A stretch of DNA of 60,481 nt from Myxococcales bacterium. Lineage in GTDB: Bacteria > Myxococcota_A > Polyangia > Polyangiales > Houyiibacteriaceae. Below, in pieces: positions 50,170 to 58,867 of the stretch. Made by a program: the position numbers and the translations under genes. The notes under the pieces were generated by a model. That model was not told the origin of the DNA and made no database searches. It was given only the letters and a program-made list of their open reading frames with translations. Numbering within the stretch: position 1 is the stretch's first letter; the number at the start of each line of letters is the position of its first letter. The DNA is taken from contig JAHELW010000003.1 in the NCBI GenBank assembly GCA_024643985.1, positions 1 through 60,481 on the forward strand, given 5' to 3'.

Positions 50170-51654
50170 TCAAGTATCGCGTCTGGCGATTGCCTCGGCG
50201 GTGCGGACGCCACCGAGCGCCACCGCGAGCGTGCTTTGACCGAGCAGCACGGAGTCCCCGACGGCGTAGAGCCCGCGCTCCGCCTCGCGCGGCCAAAGCG
50301 AACGCGGCCGGTAGTGCTGAAGCCCGACACGCCTCGGCACGCCTCCAACGTAGCCGAGATGGCGGCCCGTGAATCGCTCGAAGGTCCGGGGACTCGCCGT
50401 CGTCTCGAATTGCTTGCCTCTCCAGAGCCGCGGCGCCCGCTTCCGGAGCGTCTCTCTCATTTTCTCTTGAATCGCGGCCACGTACTCGCCCTGCTCATCG
50501 GCCGAAAGGCTTCGAAGCTTCTTCATGGGAACGTGGGTCGACACGGTCACCGTGCGCTGACCCGGCGGGGCGCGTTCGGTTTCCCGGCCCGAGCTCACCG
50601 AGCAAAAGACGTGATTGCCCTCCGTGAAAGGAGCGGAGCGATCGTCGATGAGCTGGAGGTGGTGGGCGGCCTCGCGCTCGGCCGCGTCGGCGTCGATGGC
50701 GAGGTAGAGCATCGCTGCGCCCCAGCCGTCCTCCACGGCCTGCTCGACGTCGCGTAGGGCTCCGTTGAGCTCCGGCGTGACGAGCTTCGACATCGTCTGA
50801 GGGAGCACGTTGGCCACCACGGTCGACGCGAGGATTTCGCCCTTTCGCGTCTGGAGGCGCCAGACGCCGTCGTCCCGCCGGATGCCTTTCACCCGGTTCG
50901 CGAGCGACACTCGGCCGCCGGCTTGCTGAATCGCATCGACCAAGGCCCACGCCAAGTGCCCGATGCCGCCGTGCACGTGTCCCGTCCCGCGAAAGAAGTA
51001 GTCCACCGCTGCCATCGCGAACGGAGCCTCCGCGTCGCCGGCGTGGGTCTGCACGGTGATTTGGCTCACCGCATCGAGGTAGATCCGCAGCGGCTCCCAG
51101 TCCTCTAGGCGATGATGAGCAACGACGTCACCGAGCGACTTCCGCATCCACCGAAGCACCGGAGCGTACGACGGAGACCGCTTGAGGTGCTTCAAGATCG
51201 ACGCGCCGCTGAACGGAGGCAGCAGTGACGGGTCGTCGAAGAGCTTCCAAAGCGCGTCCGCTACCTCGCGCTGCGTGTGAAAGAAGCCCTCGAGCGCGTC
51301 TGCGTCCGCACCTGGAAGCTCGAGCAACCTACGCTGAAGCTCGTTCGGGTCGGGCGGAATGGCGAGCGACCACTGGTCGGTTCTCATCTCGACGAGCGGG
51401 TCGAGCGTCTCGAACTGGAGACCGAGGCTCCACTTGTCGTTCCAGTTGGAAAAAAGCTGACCTTCACCGAGGCCCGAGAACAAGGTCGCGCCGGCTTCGA
51501 ACTGATAGCCGTTCCGCGTGAACGTGCTGGCGCACCCACCGGGATATCTAAGCGTTTCGCACAGCGTCACGTCGGCCCCGAGCTCGGCGAGCCGCAGCGC
51601 CGCCGCGAGCCCGCCGAAACCTGCCCCCACGACGGCGACATCGGCGCTCTGCAT
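50170..51654 (-). CDS. FAD-dependent oxidoreductase of the CrtI/carotenoid isomerase type
   Basis: 494 residues: the Rossmann start ADVAVVGAGFGGLAAALRLA, LRYPGGCASTFTRNGYQFEA (phytoene desaturase-like), GGIGHLAWALVDAIQQAGG and the C-terminal FAD-contacting LYAVGDSVLLGQSTLAVALG. Polyene desaturase/isomerase or retinol-saturase-like activity is typical, substrate unknown. No other carotenoid genes are visible. It starts 10 bp after the histidine kinase gene. Confidence 0.85.
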   Translation of the reverse strand: MQSADVAVVGAGFGGLAAALRLAELGADVTLCETLRYPGGCASTFTRNGYQFEAGATLFSGLGEGQLFSNWNDKWSLGLQFETLDPLVEMRTDQWSLAIPPDPNELQRRLLELPGADADALEGFFHTQREVADALWKLFDDPSLLPPFSGASILKHLKRSPSYAPVLRWMRKSLGDVVAHHRLEDWEPLRIYLDAVSQITVQTHAGDAEAPFAMAAVDYFFRGTGHVHGGIGHLAWALVDAIQQAGGRVSLANRVKGIRRDDGVWRLQTRKGEILASTVVANVLPQTMSKLVTPELNGALRDVEQAVEDGWGAAMLYLAIDADAAEREAAHHLQLIDDRSAPFTEGNHVFCSVSSGRETERAPPGQRTVTVSTHVPMKKLRSLSADEQGEYVAAIQEKMRETLRKRAPRLWRGKQFETTASPRTFERFTGRHLGYVGGVPRRVGLQHYRPRSLWPREAERGLYAVGDSVLLGQSTLAVALGGVRTAEAIARRDT

Positions 51655-51664
51655 CCCTCGGTCT

Positions 51665-53068
51665 CTAGGGTTGACCGGCGGCCTGTCCAGAGCGGCGGAG
51701 GACGGCGGTCAGACCGCCGCCCGGCGTCTCCCGGAGCTCGAGCTCGAGCCGATGACGCTTGGCGACGTCGCTCACGATGTGCAGCCCGAGCCCCATCCCA
51801 TGCGGATGCCTCGTTCGCGCGGCGCTGCCGCGAAAGGAAGGCTCGAGGACGCGCGCGCGCTCTTGCTCCGGGATTCCGGGCCCGTCATCGATGACCTCGA
51901 GCGCCCACGAATCGGTGTCCCCCCGAAGCACGACGGCCACGTGGCGTCCCGCCCGATTGTAGCGCACCGCGTTTTGAACGAGGTTTCCAAGCGCCTGCTC
52001 GAGCAGCGTCAGATCCCCGAGCAGCGTCACCGGCTTTTCTGGGGCGGCCATCTCGAGGGCGATTTGCTTGCGGCTGGCAACGGGACGGTGGCGGTCGACC
52101 ACCCGTTCGACCAGACGGTTGAGGTCAACCTCGTTCTCGTGCGCGAGCCCAGTCGAAGCTTCGAGCCGCGCAGCCGCGTTGAGATTGTGCAGGAGCGAGC
52201 CGAGATACTGCGACTCCTCGATGCTCGGCAGCATGGCTTTCGGGTCGAGGGTTTCGCCGGCTTCGATTCGCTGCTGGAGCGACACGAGGTGCCCTTGCAG
52301 GACGCTCAGCGGGAGCATGACGTCGTGGGTCGTGTTCGCGATGTAGTTGCGAAGCGCGGCCTCTCGATCGCGGAGAGACGCGAGCTGAGCTTGAATCGTT
52401 TGGCGGCTCTGCTCGAAGGCGGCGCCGAGCTCGGCGATCTCGTCGTTTCCGTCGACGTGAATCGGTTCTTCCGCGCCGGCGCCGAGCTGTCGAACCGCCT
52501 CGGTGAGCTGGCGCACGCGGCCCACGATCGGCCCTGCCGCGAAGAGCGCCACGAGGATGACCACCAGTGCGACGACGAAGGCCGGCATGAGCACGGCTCC
52601 CGAGAACCACGGCGGCGGCCCTTTGGCGCGGATCAGAACGATCGCGCAGGGTCCTTCGCTCCACGGCATTCGCACCGCCACCTGAGCGCGCTGGTGAGCC
52701 GCCGAGCGCGTCGCAGCCACGTCGTCCCCCGTGTCGAGCCGTCGCGCGAGCTCGGGTGGAAACGGCGGGCTCGACGGGTTGCGGCTCTGATAGCTCGCGT
52801 CGTACGCGAAGAAGCGGGGGCGCGGGAACGGATGTCGCGCCGAGGGCGGTCTTCGGCGCGCTTCCCGGCCGCGACGCGCCGTCGGCCAGGATTCCGGCCG
52901 GGCCTCGCAGCGAGTGCGTCCGCCTGACTCCATGCGGTGCACCGCGGCTTCCGCGAGCGCCTCGACGCGCATCTGGGAGTACCAGCGAGACTGCGCCCAG
53001 CCCAGGGCAACGAGCACGGCAATCGTTGCGACGCCCAACGTCAGAGCCAGTCGGGTGCGAAGCTTCAT
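51665..53068 (-). CDS. Sensor histidine kinase
   Basis: 467 residues: a transmembrane helix (about 8-27), an Arg/Pro-rich periplasmic region (about 45-160), a second helix (about 165-190), a HAMP domain, and a kinase core with H-box YIANTTHDVMLPLSVLQG, N-box GNLVQNAVRYN, G1 DDGPGIPEQE and G2 GMGLGLHIV. The H-box has Met-Leu where Arg-Thr/Asn is usual. ATG 53068 overlaps the response regulator stop. The pair with the Spy-like gene suggests envelope stress sensing. Confidence 0.92.
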   Translation of the reverse strand: MKLRTRLALTLGVATIAVLVALGWAQSRWYSQMRVEALAEAAVHRMESGGRTRCEARPESWPTARRGREARRRPPSARHPFPRPRFFAYDASYQSRNPSSPPFPPELARRLDTGDDVAATRSAAHQRAQVAVRMPWSEGPCAIVLIRAKGPPPWFSGAVLMPAFVVALVVILVALFAAGPIVGRVRQLTEAVRQLGAGAEEPIHVDGNDEIAELGAAFEQSRQTIQAQLASLRDREAALRNYIANTTHDVMLPLSVLQGHLVSLQQRIEAGETLDPKAMLPSIEESQYLGSLLHNLNAAARLEASTGLAHENEVDLNRLVERVVDRHRPVASRKQIALEMAAPEKPVTLLGDLTLLEQALGNLVQNAVRYNRAGRHVAVVLRGDTDSWALEVIDDGPGIPEQERARVLEPSFRGSAARTRHPHGMGLGLHIVSDVAKRHRLELELRETPGGGLTAVLRRSGQAAGQP

Positions 53069-53733
53069 GTCTCTTCTGACAGCCGGTAGCCGATGCCCCA
53101 AACCGTTTCCAGCTGTGACGCCGCGTCCCCGAGCTTGTTGCGAAGCCTGGAGATGTGAACGTCGAGCGTGCGCCGGCTCGAGTCTTGCGCGGGGTCGAGC
53201 GCGGCTTCTACGAGCGCGTCCCGCGTGACCGCAGCGCCTTTGCGGCGCGCGAGGGCCGCGAGGATCTCGAGCTCTACGGGCGTGAGCGAAAGCGCGCTGC
53301 CGTTCGCGGTTACCTCCCTGCGCTCGAGGTCCACGACGATGGCGCCCACGACGAGGCGCTCGGTGTTCGAGAGATTCGGGCGGCGTAGACATGCCTGGAC
53401 ACGCGCCAGCAGCTCTTCGGGAAAGAACGGCTTGGTCACGTAGTCGTCGGCACCGAGCTGAAGACCGCGAATCTTGTCGGCCGTGTCGTCGCGTGCGCTG
53501 AGGATCAACACGGGTACCTCCGATTTCGCGCGGTACAGCTTCAGAAGGTCCATTCCGTAGGTGCCGGGCAGCATCAGGTCCAAAACGATGAGGCGGTAGT
53601 CGTCGGGCCGAAGCTCGCGTGCGTCATCACCGTCTTGGACCCAGTGCGCCTCGAATCCTGCGTCGTGGAGCGAGTCCACCACTTGTCGACCAAGCGCGGC
53701 GTCGTCTTCCACGAGCAGGATACGATTGGACAC
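53065..53733 (-). CDS. OmpR-family response regulator
   Basis: 222 residues: receiver domain with acidic pair LLVEDDAALG, phospho-acceptor Asp in LIVLDLMLPG and Lys in YVTKPFFPEE, then a winged-helix DNA-binding domain (about 125-220; LTPVELEILAALARRKGAAV and RRTLDVHISRLRNKLG). It overlaps the histidine kinase by four bases and lies 13 bp after the Spy-like gene. Confidence 0.94.
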   Translation of the reverse strand: MSNRILLVEDDAALGRQVVDSLHDAGFEAHWVQDGDDARELRPDDYRLIVLDLMLPGTYGMDLLKLYRAKSEVPVLILSARDDTADKIRGLQLGADDYVTKPFFPEELLARVQACLRRPNLSNTERLVVGAIVVDLERREVTANGSALSLTPVELEILAALARRKGAAVTRDALVEAALDPAQDSSRRTLDVHISRLRNKLGDAASQLETVWGIGYRLSEET

Positions 53734-53746
53734 TGGGTTGTTTCTC

Positions 53747-54184
53747 TTACTGATCCGAGCCGTGGCGACGTTCGAACCGCTTCTCCATCATCTCGGCCCT
53801 TTTTTCGCGCTTCAGGACCCGCAGCTCCTCGCGCTGCTCGCAGCTCAGGTTGGCATAGATCTGATCTTCGGTCGCGAAACGGAGGTCGCGGAATGCGACG
53901 AACTTCTCTTTGCCGCGGGGCATCTCTCGGATCTCCTCGGCTCGGGTCTTCGCGCCCTCCGCGATGGTCCGGACCTGCGTCTCCTGAGCCTGGCTGAGGT
54001 CGAGTCGCTCGACCATTTCCTCCAGGAATTGGTTGATCTTCTCCTCGGACCACGGGCCGCCCTTGCCGTGAGGGCCGCCGGGGCCCCCTCCGTGTGCGAG
54101 CGCGACACCGCTCGCCGTCAGCGCCAGAGCCGAAACGCCGCCCACGAGCGCCGCGATGATCGTCTGCTTGTTGATGAGCTTCAT
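53747..54184 (-). CDS. Spy/CpxP-like periplasmic protein
   Basis: 145 residues: a signal peptide ending near ALAHG, a Gly/His-rich segment (HGGGPGGPHGKGG) that may bind metal, and a helical core with DLSQAQETQVRTIAEGA and LSCEQREELRVLKREKRAEM, the LTxxQ-like pattern of Spy/CpxP chaperones or CnrR/ZraP-like zinc-binding proteins. It is first in a three-gene operon with the two-component system, suggesting feedback control of that system. Confidence 0.82.
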   Translation of the reverse strand: MKLINKQTIIAALVGGVSALALTASGVALAHGGGPGGPHGKGGPWSEEKINQFLEEMVERLDLSQAQETQVRTIAEGAKTRAEEIREMPRGKEKFVAFRDLRFATEDQIYANLSCEQREELRVLKREKRAEMMEKRFERRHGSDQ

Positions 54185-54300
54185 GATTCGTTCCTTTCCG
54201 GGGATTTCGTTTCCCTCATGAAGTAAACGGCCCGAACCTTACGTGACTCTTAACCAGGGCGATTTTTCGCTCGGCGGTGGGCTTTTTGGGCTAGCTTTCG

Positions 54301-55032
54301 GTGGTGGCGCGCTCGTTTCTCGTGCTCGACATCGAGACGGTCCCCGACCCGGAGCTGGTTTGGGACGCCGCCGTCGATGGCTTTCCGCCTGCGCCATTTC
54401 ATCAAGTGGTGGCCCTCGGCGTGCTGTGGCTCGACGGCGACCACGCGTTTCGAAAGCTCGGAGCATTCGGCGGGGAAGAAGACTCTCCGCCTGACGAGTC
54501 GAAGGTGCTCGAGGAGTTTGCCGACTTCATCGGAGAGCGACACCCGACGATGGTGACTTTCAACGGGCGACGTTTCGACCTGCCCGTGCTGGCCAACCGC
54601 ATGCTAAGGCACGGCGTCCCGTTCCCTGCGTATTACGCCGGGCGAAGCGGTCGGCTCGACTACCGCTATCGGTACAGCGACGAGGGCCACCTCGACCTCG
54701 CGGACGTTCTCACCGACTTTGGCGCGAGCCGAATGCCGAGCCTCGACGCCCTCGCGCAGCTCGTGGGCATGCCGGGGAAGATGGGCGTGGACGGCTCGAA
54801 GGTCCAAAGCATGTACGAGCACGGCCGCCATGCCGAGATCCGAGACTACTGTTTGCACGATGTCGTTCAGACCACATTCGTCTTTCTGCGTGCCGAGCTC
54901 CTGCGCGGCCGGATGACCCGGGACGAATACCGTGCCCGGGCCCGCTCGCTTTGGGAGGCCCTCGAAAAGGACGCTCGCGTCGCCGCGGTCTTGGAGCAGG
55001 CGGACAGCGCCCGTGTGCTTCTAAGCGACTGA
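54301..55032 (+). CDS. PolB-type 3'-5' exonuclease
   Basis: 243 residues; GTG at 54301 or 54304. DEDD motifs: SFLVLDIETVPDPELV (Exo I), VTFNGRRFDLPVLANRML (Exo II) and RDYCLHDVVQTTFVFLR (Exo III). This is the DNA_pol_B_exo2 (3'-5' exonuclease, PolB-like) family found as stand-alone proteins. It probably trims nucleic acid in repair or RNA turnover. It is divergent from the Spy-like gene. Confidence 0.88.
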   Translation: MVARSFLVLDIETVPDPELVWDAAVDGFPPAPFHQVVALGVLWLDGDHAFRKLGAFGGEEDSPPDESKVLEEFADFIGERHPTMVTFNGRRFDLPVLANRMLRHGVPFPAYYAGRSGRLDYRYRYSDEGHLDLADVLTDFGASRMPSLDALAQLVGMPGKMGVDGSKVQSMYEHGRHAEIRDYCLHDVVQTTFVFLRAELLRGRMTRDEYRARARSLWEALEKDARVAAVLEQADSARVLLSD

Positions 55033-55161
55033 AATCACGCAGTTTTGGCCGCCGCGCCTCTTTTTCTTCGTCGCTTAAGAAGTCGGCAAGGTCTTCGCTC
55101 GTCGAAGGGGTGAACCGCGGGGGCGACCTCGCACTCACTCAAACGGAAAGACGAGGAAACC

Positions 55162-55776
55162 ATGCGAGCACTACTTCATCTTGGATTGTTTGCGTTTGCG
55201 TTCGCATTCGTGAGTCAGGCCTCTGCGGACGACGACGATCGCGGTCGTAAGCGAGGACGCAAACATCACACGACCGTCGTCATTGCGCCGGAGCCTGCGC
55301 CCCGGGTCGTGCGGCCCGTGCGTGTTGTGCACACACCGAGACCCCCTGCCTATGACTGGCGGTACGGACGCCATGAGCGGCCCGACTTCGTCGGGGCGCG
55401 GCAGGAGCTCTACGAGCAGCGGCGGGATCACGATCGGATCGTTCGACTGGTCAATCGCTGGGAGGAGGCGAGCGCGTATGGCAATCCGCACGCGCAGCGC
55501 AACGTCGAATGGCGCGTCGACGGATGGATCGAGCGAGAAATCGCGGAGTCGAGCCGGCGACGCGGAAACGGCCGCTACGTGCTGCGCCTTCATGAGCTGC
55601 GCCGTCAGCTTTGGACGACACACCGTTGGCATCCGCGTGGGCACGCTCGCCACCGCCGAAACGCCCACAAGGCAAGGGTCCTCGGCGAGCTCGTCGTGCT
55701 TTCGGAAAACCAGCTGCGGCGTGCTCGAGCGCTCGTTCGATCGGCCCGGCCCGCCGCGGTTGCCTACTACCGTTGA
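55162..55776 (+). CDS. Secreted basic protein of unknown function
   Basis: 204 residues with a signal peptide RALLHLGLFAFAFAFVSQASA. The mature part is Arg/His-rich: DDDDRGRKRGRKHHTTVV, a Pro-rich stretch, then helical RQELYEQRRDHDRIVRLVNR and ERAL-type repeats. No domain recognised. ATG 55162 follows ACGAGGAAACC. A good intrinsic terminator lies 23 bp after the stop, so it is a single-gene unit. Confidence 0.72.
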   Translation: MRALLHLGLFAFAFAFVSQASADDDDRGRKRGRKHHTTVVIAPEPAPRVVRPVRVVHTPRPPAYDWRYGRHERPDFVGARQELYEQRRDHDRIVRLVNRWEEASAYGNPHAQRNVEWRVDGWIEREIAESSRRRGNGRYVLRLHELRRQLWTTHRWHPRGHARHRRNAHKARVLGELVVLSENQLRRARALVRSARPAAVAYYR

Positions 55777-55798
55777 ACGTGCGGCTCTGCTGAAAGAG

Positions 55799-55829
55799 GG
55801 CGCTCCGGCAGATGCCGGGGCGCCTTTTT
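55799..55829 (+). terminator. Intrinsic terminator after the secreted-protein gene
   Basis: GGCGCTCCGGC and GCCGGGGCGCC make an 11-bp stem (one T-G pair) with an AGAT loop, followed by TTTTT on the plus strand. Position and U-tract identify a Rho-independent terminator for the rightward gene. Confidence 0.88.
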
Positions 55830-55833
55830 CGTT

Positions 55834-56163
55834 TCACCCGCTGAATGCGCGGCGCTCTTCGTCGAGCGCCCGCTCGATGTTGCCGCAGACGATTTCACAC
55901 AGATCGAAGACGGCAGGGTCGGCGACCGAATAATAGGCCGAGTTGCCCCGCTTCTCGCGCCGAACGAGCCGGTGCGCGAGGAGCGTCGTGAGGTGCTTCG
56001 AGACGTTCGGCTGCGTGCTCCCCGTCGCGTCGACCAGGTCGCCCACCGTGCGCTCGCCGTCCGCAAGCTCGTTCAGAATCTGAAGCCTGAGCGGCACCCC
56101 GAGAATGCGGAACCGGGTCGCGACCGACTCGAGATTCTGCGGATTGAGGGCGGTTTTCGGCAT
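55834..56163 (-). CDS. ArsR-family transcriptional regulator
   Basis: 109 residues: FRILGVPLRLQILNELADGE, the recognition helix DATGSTQPNVSKHLTTL and the beta wing LVRREKRGNSAYYSVAD. The two cysteines, in LCEIVC (spaced by three residues) near the C-terminus, could form a redox switch as in SqrR/BigR-like members; the arsenic-binding ELCVCDL site is absent. It is divergent from the RND gene and probably represses it through the palindrome at 56208-56233. Confidence 0.9.
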   Translation of the reverse strand: MPKTALNPQNLESVATRFRILGVPLRLQILNELADGERTVGDLVDATGSTQPNVSKHLTTLLAHRLVRREKRGNSAYYSVADPAVFDLCEIVCGNIERALDEERRAFSG

Positions 56164-56204
56164 GGCCTCCTCTATATAGCGCTCTTCGAGGGAAAAATCA
56201 CCAC

Positions 56205-56233
56205 TTGACTATATGATTATGTGAGCATATAGT
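56205..56233 (+). promoter_or_regulatory. Sigma-70 promoter of the RND operon overlapped by an ArsR palindrome
   Basis: TTGACT (56205-56210) and TATAGT (56228-56233) are separated by 17 bp, a near-ideal promoter. ACTATATG (56208-56215) and CATATAGT (56226-56233) form a perfect 8-bp inverted repeat spaced by 10 bp and lying exactly across the promoter. A repressor binding there would block RNA polymerase. The divergent ArsR gene is the obvious candidate. Confidence 0.75.
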
Positions 56234-56260
56234 TCTCGACAACCTCAAAGGGAGCTGTCC

Positions 56261-58867
56261 ATGAAGCGAAAGATCCTCGATTTCCCCCTGCAGCATGCGC
56301 GCCTGGTTTTCGTCGGCCTGGCGGTCCTCACGATCGGCTTCGGCTCGGCCATCCCGTGGATTCAAATCGACACGGATCCGGAGAACATGCTCAAGGAGGA
56401 CGATCCGGCCCGCGTCTTTCACGACGAGACGAAGGACGAGTTCACCCTTCACGACCTGATCGTCGTCGGCGTCGTCAACGAGTCCGAGGCGGAGGGGGTC
56501 TTCAACCCCGAGTCGCTCACGCGCATCCACGAGCTCAACGAGCACGTCAAGACGATCGACGGCGTCATCGCGCGCGACGTCCTCGGGCCGTCGACGATGG
56601 ACAACATCGAGCAGGCGGGCCCCGGGACGATTCGATTCGAGTGGTTGATGGAGGAGCCGCCGAAGACGCCCGAGGAAGCGCTTGCGATCAAAGAGGCTGC
56701 GCTTCGGCTTCCCATGCTGCGCGGCACCGTCGTTTCTGACGACGGCAAAAGCGTCGCCCTGTACGTTCCGATCGAGAACAAACACGAGAGCCATCGAATC
56801 TCCGAGGAGATCGAGGCGTTCATTGCCGGGCTCGGCGACAATACAGACGAGTTCTACATCACCGGGCTTCCGGTCGCCGAGGACACGTTCGGCGTCGAAA
56901 TGTTTAAGCAGATGGCGATCAGCGCACCGCTTGCTGCGCTCGTGATTCTGCTGCTGATGTGGTGGTTCTTCCGCAGCTTCTCCCTGGTGCTGTCGCCGAT
57001 GATCGTGGCGATGACGACCGTGACCATCACGATGGGCGCGCTGATCGCAAGCGGGTTCACCGTCCACATCATGAGCTCGATGATTCCGATCTTCCTGATG
57101 CCGATCGCGGTGGTCGACTCAGTGCATCTATTGTCGGAGTTCGTCGACATCTACCCTCGTCACGGCGACCGCAAGAAGGCGATCAGAGAGGTCGTCGGGC
57201 ACCTGTTCGCCCCGATGCTCTACACCTCGCTGACCTCGGCTGCCGGCTTTCTCTCGCTGATGTTGACGCCGATTCCGCCCGTGCGCGTCTTTGGAGGCTT
57301 CGTGGCGCTCGGCATCGGTCTCGCGTTCGTGCTGACGATTCTGTTCGTCCCTGCGTACATCTCTGCGCTGCCCGACAAGCGGCTAGCCGCGCTGCTTTCG
57401 AGCAAGCGCGACGCCAGTGAAGGCGGTCTGCTCGGGCGCATGGTCGAGGCCGTGGGTCAGCGAAGCCTGCGCCTCGCCAAGCCGATCCTCGTGCTGACCG
57501 TCGCGGCCATCGCCGTGAGCGGCTACGGGATCTCGAAGATCAACATCAACGACAACCCCGTTCGCTGGTTCAAGCCCTCGCACAAGATTCGCGTGGCCGA
57601 TCAGGTGCTCAACCGGGAGCTGGCAGGGACCTACACGGCGTTTCTGGTGATGAAGCAGGACGCGGAGGCCGCGGAGCGGATCGTGGCGGCCGGCGACGCA
57701 GCCGCGGTTAGCGGGGGCAGCGCTGTTTCCGCCAAGTGGGCAGAGCTGAAAGAAGCCGCGCAGGCCGCCGCCGAAGAAGAAGACACGAACGTGGTCGGTG
57801 CGCTGATCGAGGCGACCGCAGACCTCTCGTTCGAGACCACCGGCGAGGAGTCCTTGCAGTGGCAGGCAGTCCAGACCGCGCTCGAGAAGGCAGAGACCGC
57901 CTCCAAAACGTTTCAAAACCCCGAGCACCTCGCCTACATCGAGCGTGTTCAAGAGACGGCCGACGCCCATCCGCTGGTCGGCAAGACGACGTCGATCGCG
58001 GACGTCGTGAAGACGGTCTACCGCGAGCTCATCAGCGGCAAAGACGAGGACTATCGCATTCCAGCTACGACCGAGGGCGTCGCGCAGACGCTCCTTCAGT
58101 TCCAATCGTCCCACCGCCCGAACGACCTCTGGCACCTCGTAAGCCCCGACTACCGCGAGAGCGCGGTTTGGATGCAGCTCAAGAGCGGCGACAACCAAGA
58201 CATGCTCGCGGTCAAGACCGAGCTGGATCAGTTCCTCGCGGAGAACCCGCCCCCCGAAGGCCTTCGCGCCGAGTGGGCGGGGCTCACCTACATCAACGTC
58301 GTTTGGCAGGAGGAGATGGTCGGCGGAATGCTCGAGAGCCTGATGGGCGCGTTCGTCATCGTGTTCCTCATGATGATGCTCCTGTTCCGGTCGCCCGTGT
58401 ACGGCGTGCTCGCGATGGTTCCTCTCACGATCACCATCGTGTTCACCTACGGGCTCATCGGTTTGGTCGGCAAGGACTACGACATGCCGGTCGCGGTGCT
58501 CTCGTCGCTCACGCTCGGCTTGTCGGTCGACTTCGCGATTCACTTTCTCGAGCGGGCTCGGTCCATCCAGGCGGAGACCGGTGACTGGAAAGAGACGATG
58601 ACGCTCATGTTCCAGGAGCCGGGTAGGGCGATCACCCGCAACGCGATCGTCATTGCCATCGGCTTCCTTCCTCTCTTGGGAGCGCCCCTCGTTCCCTACA
58701 ACACCGTGGGCTTTTTGATGGCCGCGATCATGGCCGTCTCGAGCGTCGTCACCGTCCTGCTTCTGCCCGCAATCATGGCGAACATTCAACCGTGGCTTTC
58801 GAAGAAAGAGAAGGTCTCCGCCGACGCGGACAACGCGGCGGCACCTCTCAAGGAGCAAACGACATGA
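56261..58867 (+). CDS. RND superfamily (MMPL-type) exporter
   Basis: 868 residues with the two-fold RND layout: a helix near 15-35, a large periplasmic domain (about 40-215), five or six helices (about 220-400), a second periplasmic domain (about 430-680) and final helices (about 690-850). ISAPLAALVILLLMWWFFRS and LSSLTLGLSVDFAIHFLERA are typical of the MMPL/hopanoid-exporter group. It probably moves a lipid or hydrophobic compound across the inner membrane. GGGAG lies before ATG 56261; it is first in an operon with the LolA-like and outer-membrane genes. Confidence 0.9.
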   Translation: MKRKILDFPLQHARLVFVGLAVLTIGFGSAIPWIQIDTDPENMLKEDDPARVFHDETKDEFTLHDLIVVGVVNESEAEGVFNPESLTRIHELNEHVKTIDGVIARDVLGPSTMDNIEQAGPGTIRFEWLMEEPPKTPEEALAIKEAALRLPMLRGTVVSDDGKSVALYVPIENKHESHRISEEIEAFIAGLGDNTDEFYITGLPVAEDTFGVEMFKQMAISAPLAALVILLLMWWFFRSFSLVLSPMIVAMTTVTITMGALIASGFTVHIMSSMIPIFLMPIAVVDSVHLLSEFVDIYPRHGDRKKAIREVVGHLFAPMLYTSLTSAAGFLSLMLTPIPPVRVFGGFVALGIGLAFVLTILFVPAYISALPDKRLAALLSSKRDASEGGLLGRMVEAVGQRSLRLAKPILVLTVAAIAVSGYGISKININDNPVRWFKPSHKIRVADQVLNRELAGTYTAFLVMKQDAEAAERIVAAGDAAAVSGGSAVSAKWAELKEAAQAAAEEEDTNVVGALIEATADLSFETTGEESLQWQAVQTALEKAETASKTFQNPEHLAYIERVQETADAHPLVGKTTSIADVVKTVYRELISGKDEDYRIPATTEGVAQTLLQFQSSHRPNDLWHLVSPDYRESAVWMQLKSGDNQDMLAVKTELDQFLAENPPPEGLRAEWAGLTYINVVWQEEMVGGMLESLMGAFVIVFLMMMLLFRSPVYGVLAMVPLTITIVFTYGLIGLVGKDYDMPVAVLSSLTLGLSVDFAIHFLERARSIQAETGDWKETMTLMFQEPGRAITRNAIVIAIGFLPLLGAPLVPYNTVGFLMAAIMAVSSVVTVLLLPAIMANIQPWLSKKEKVSADADNAAAPLKEQTT

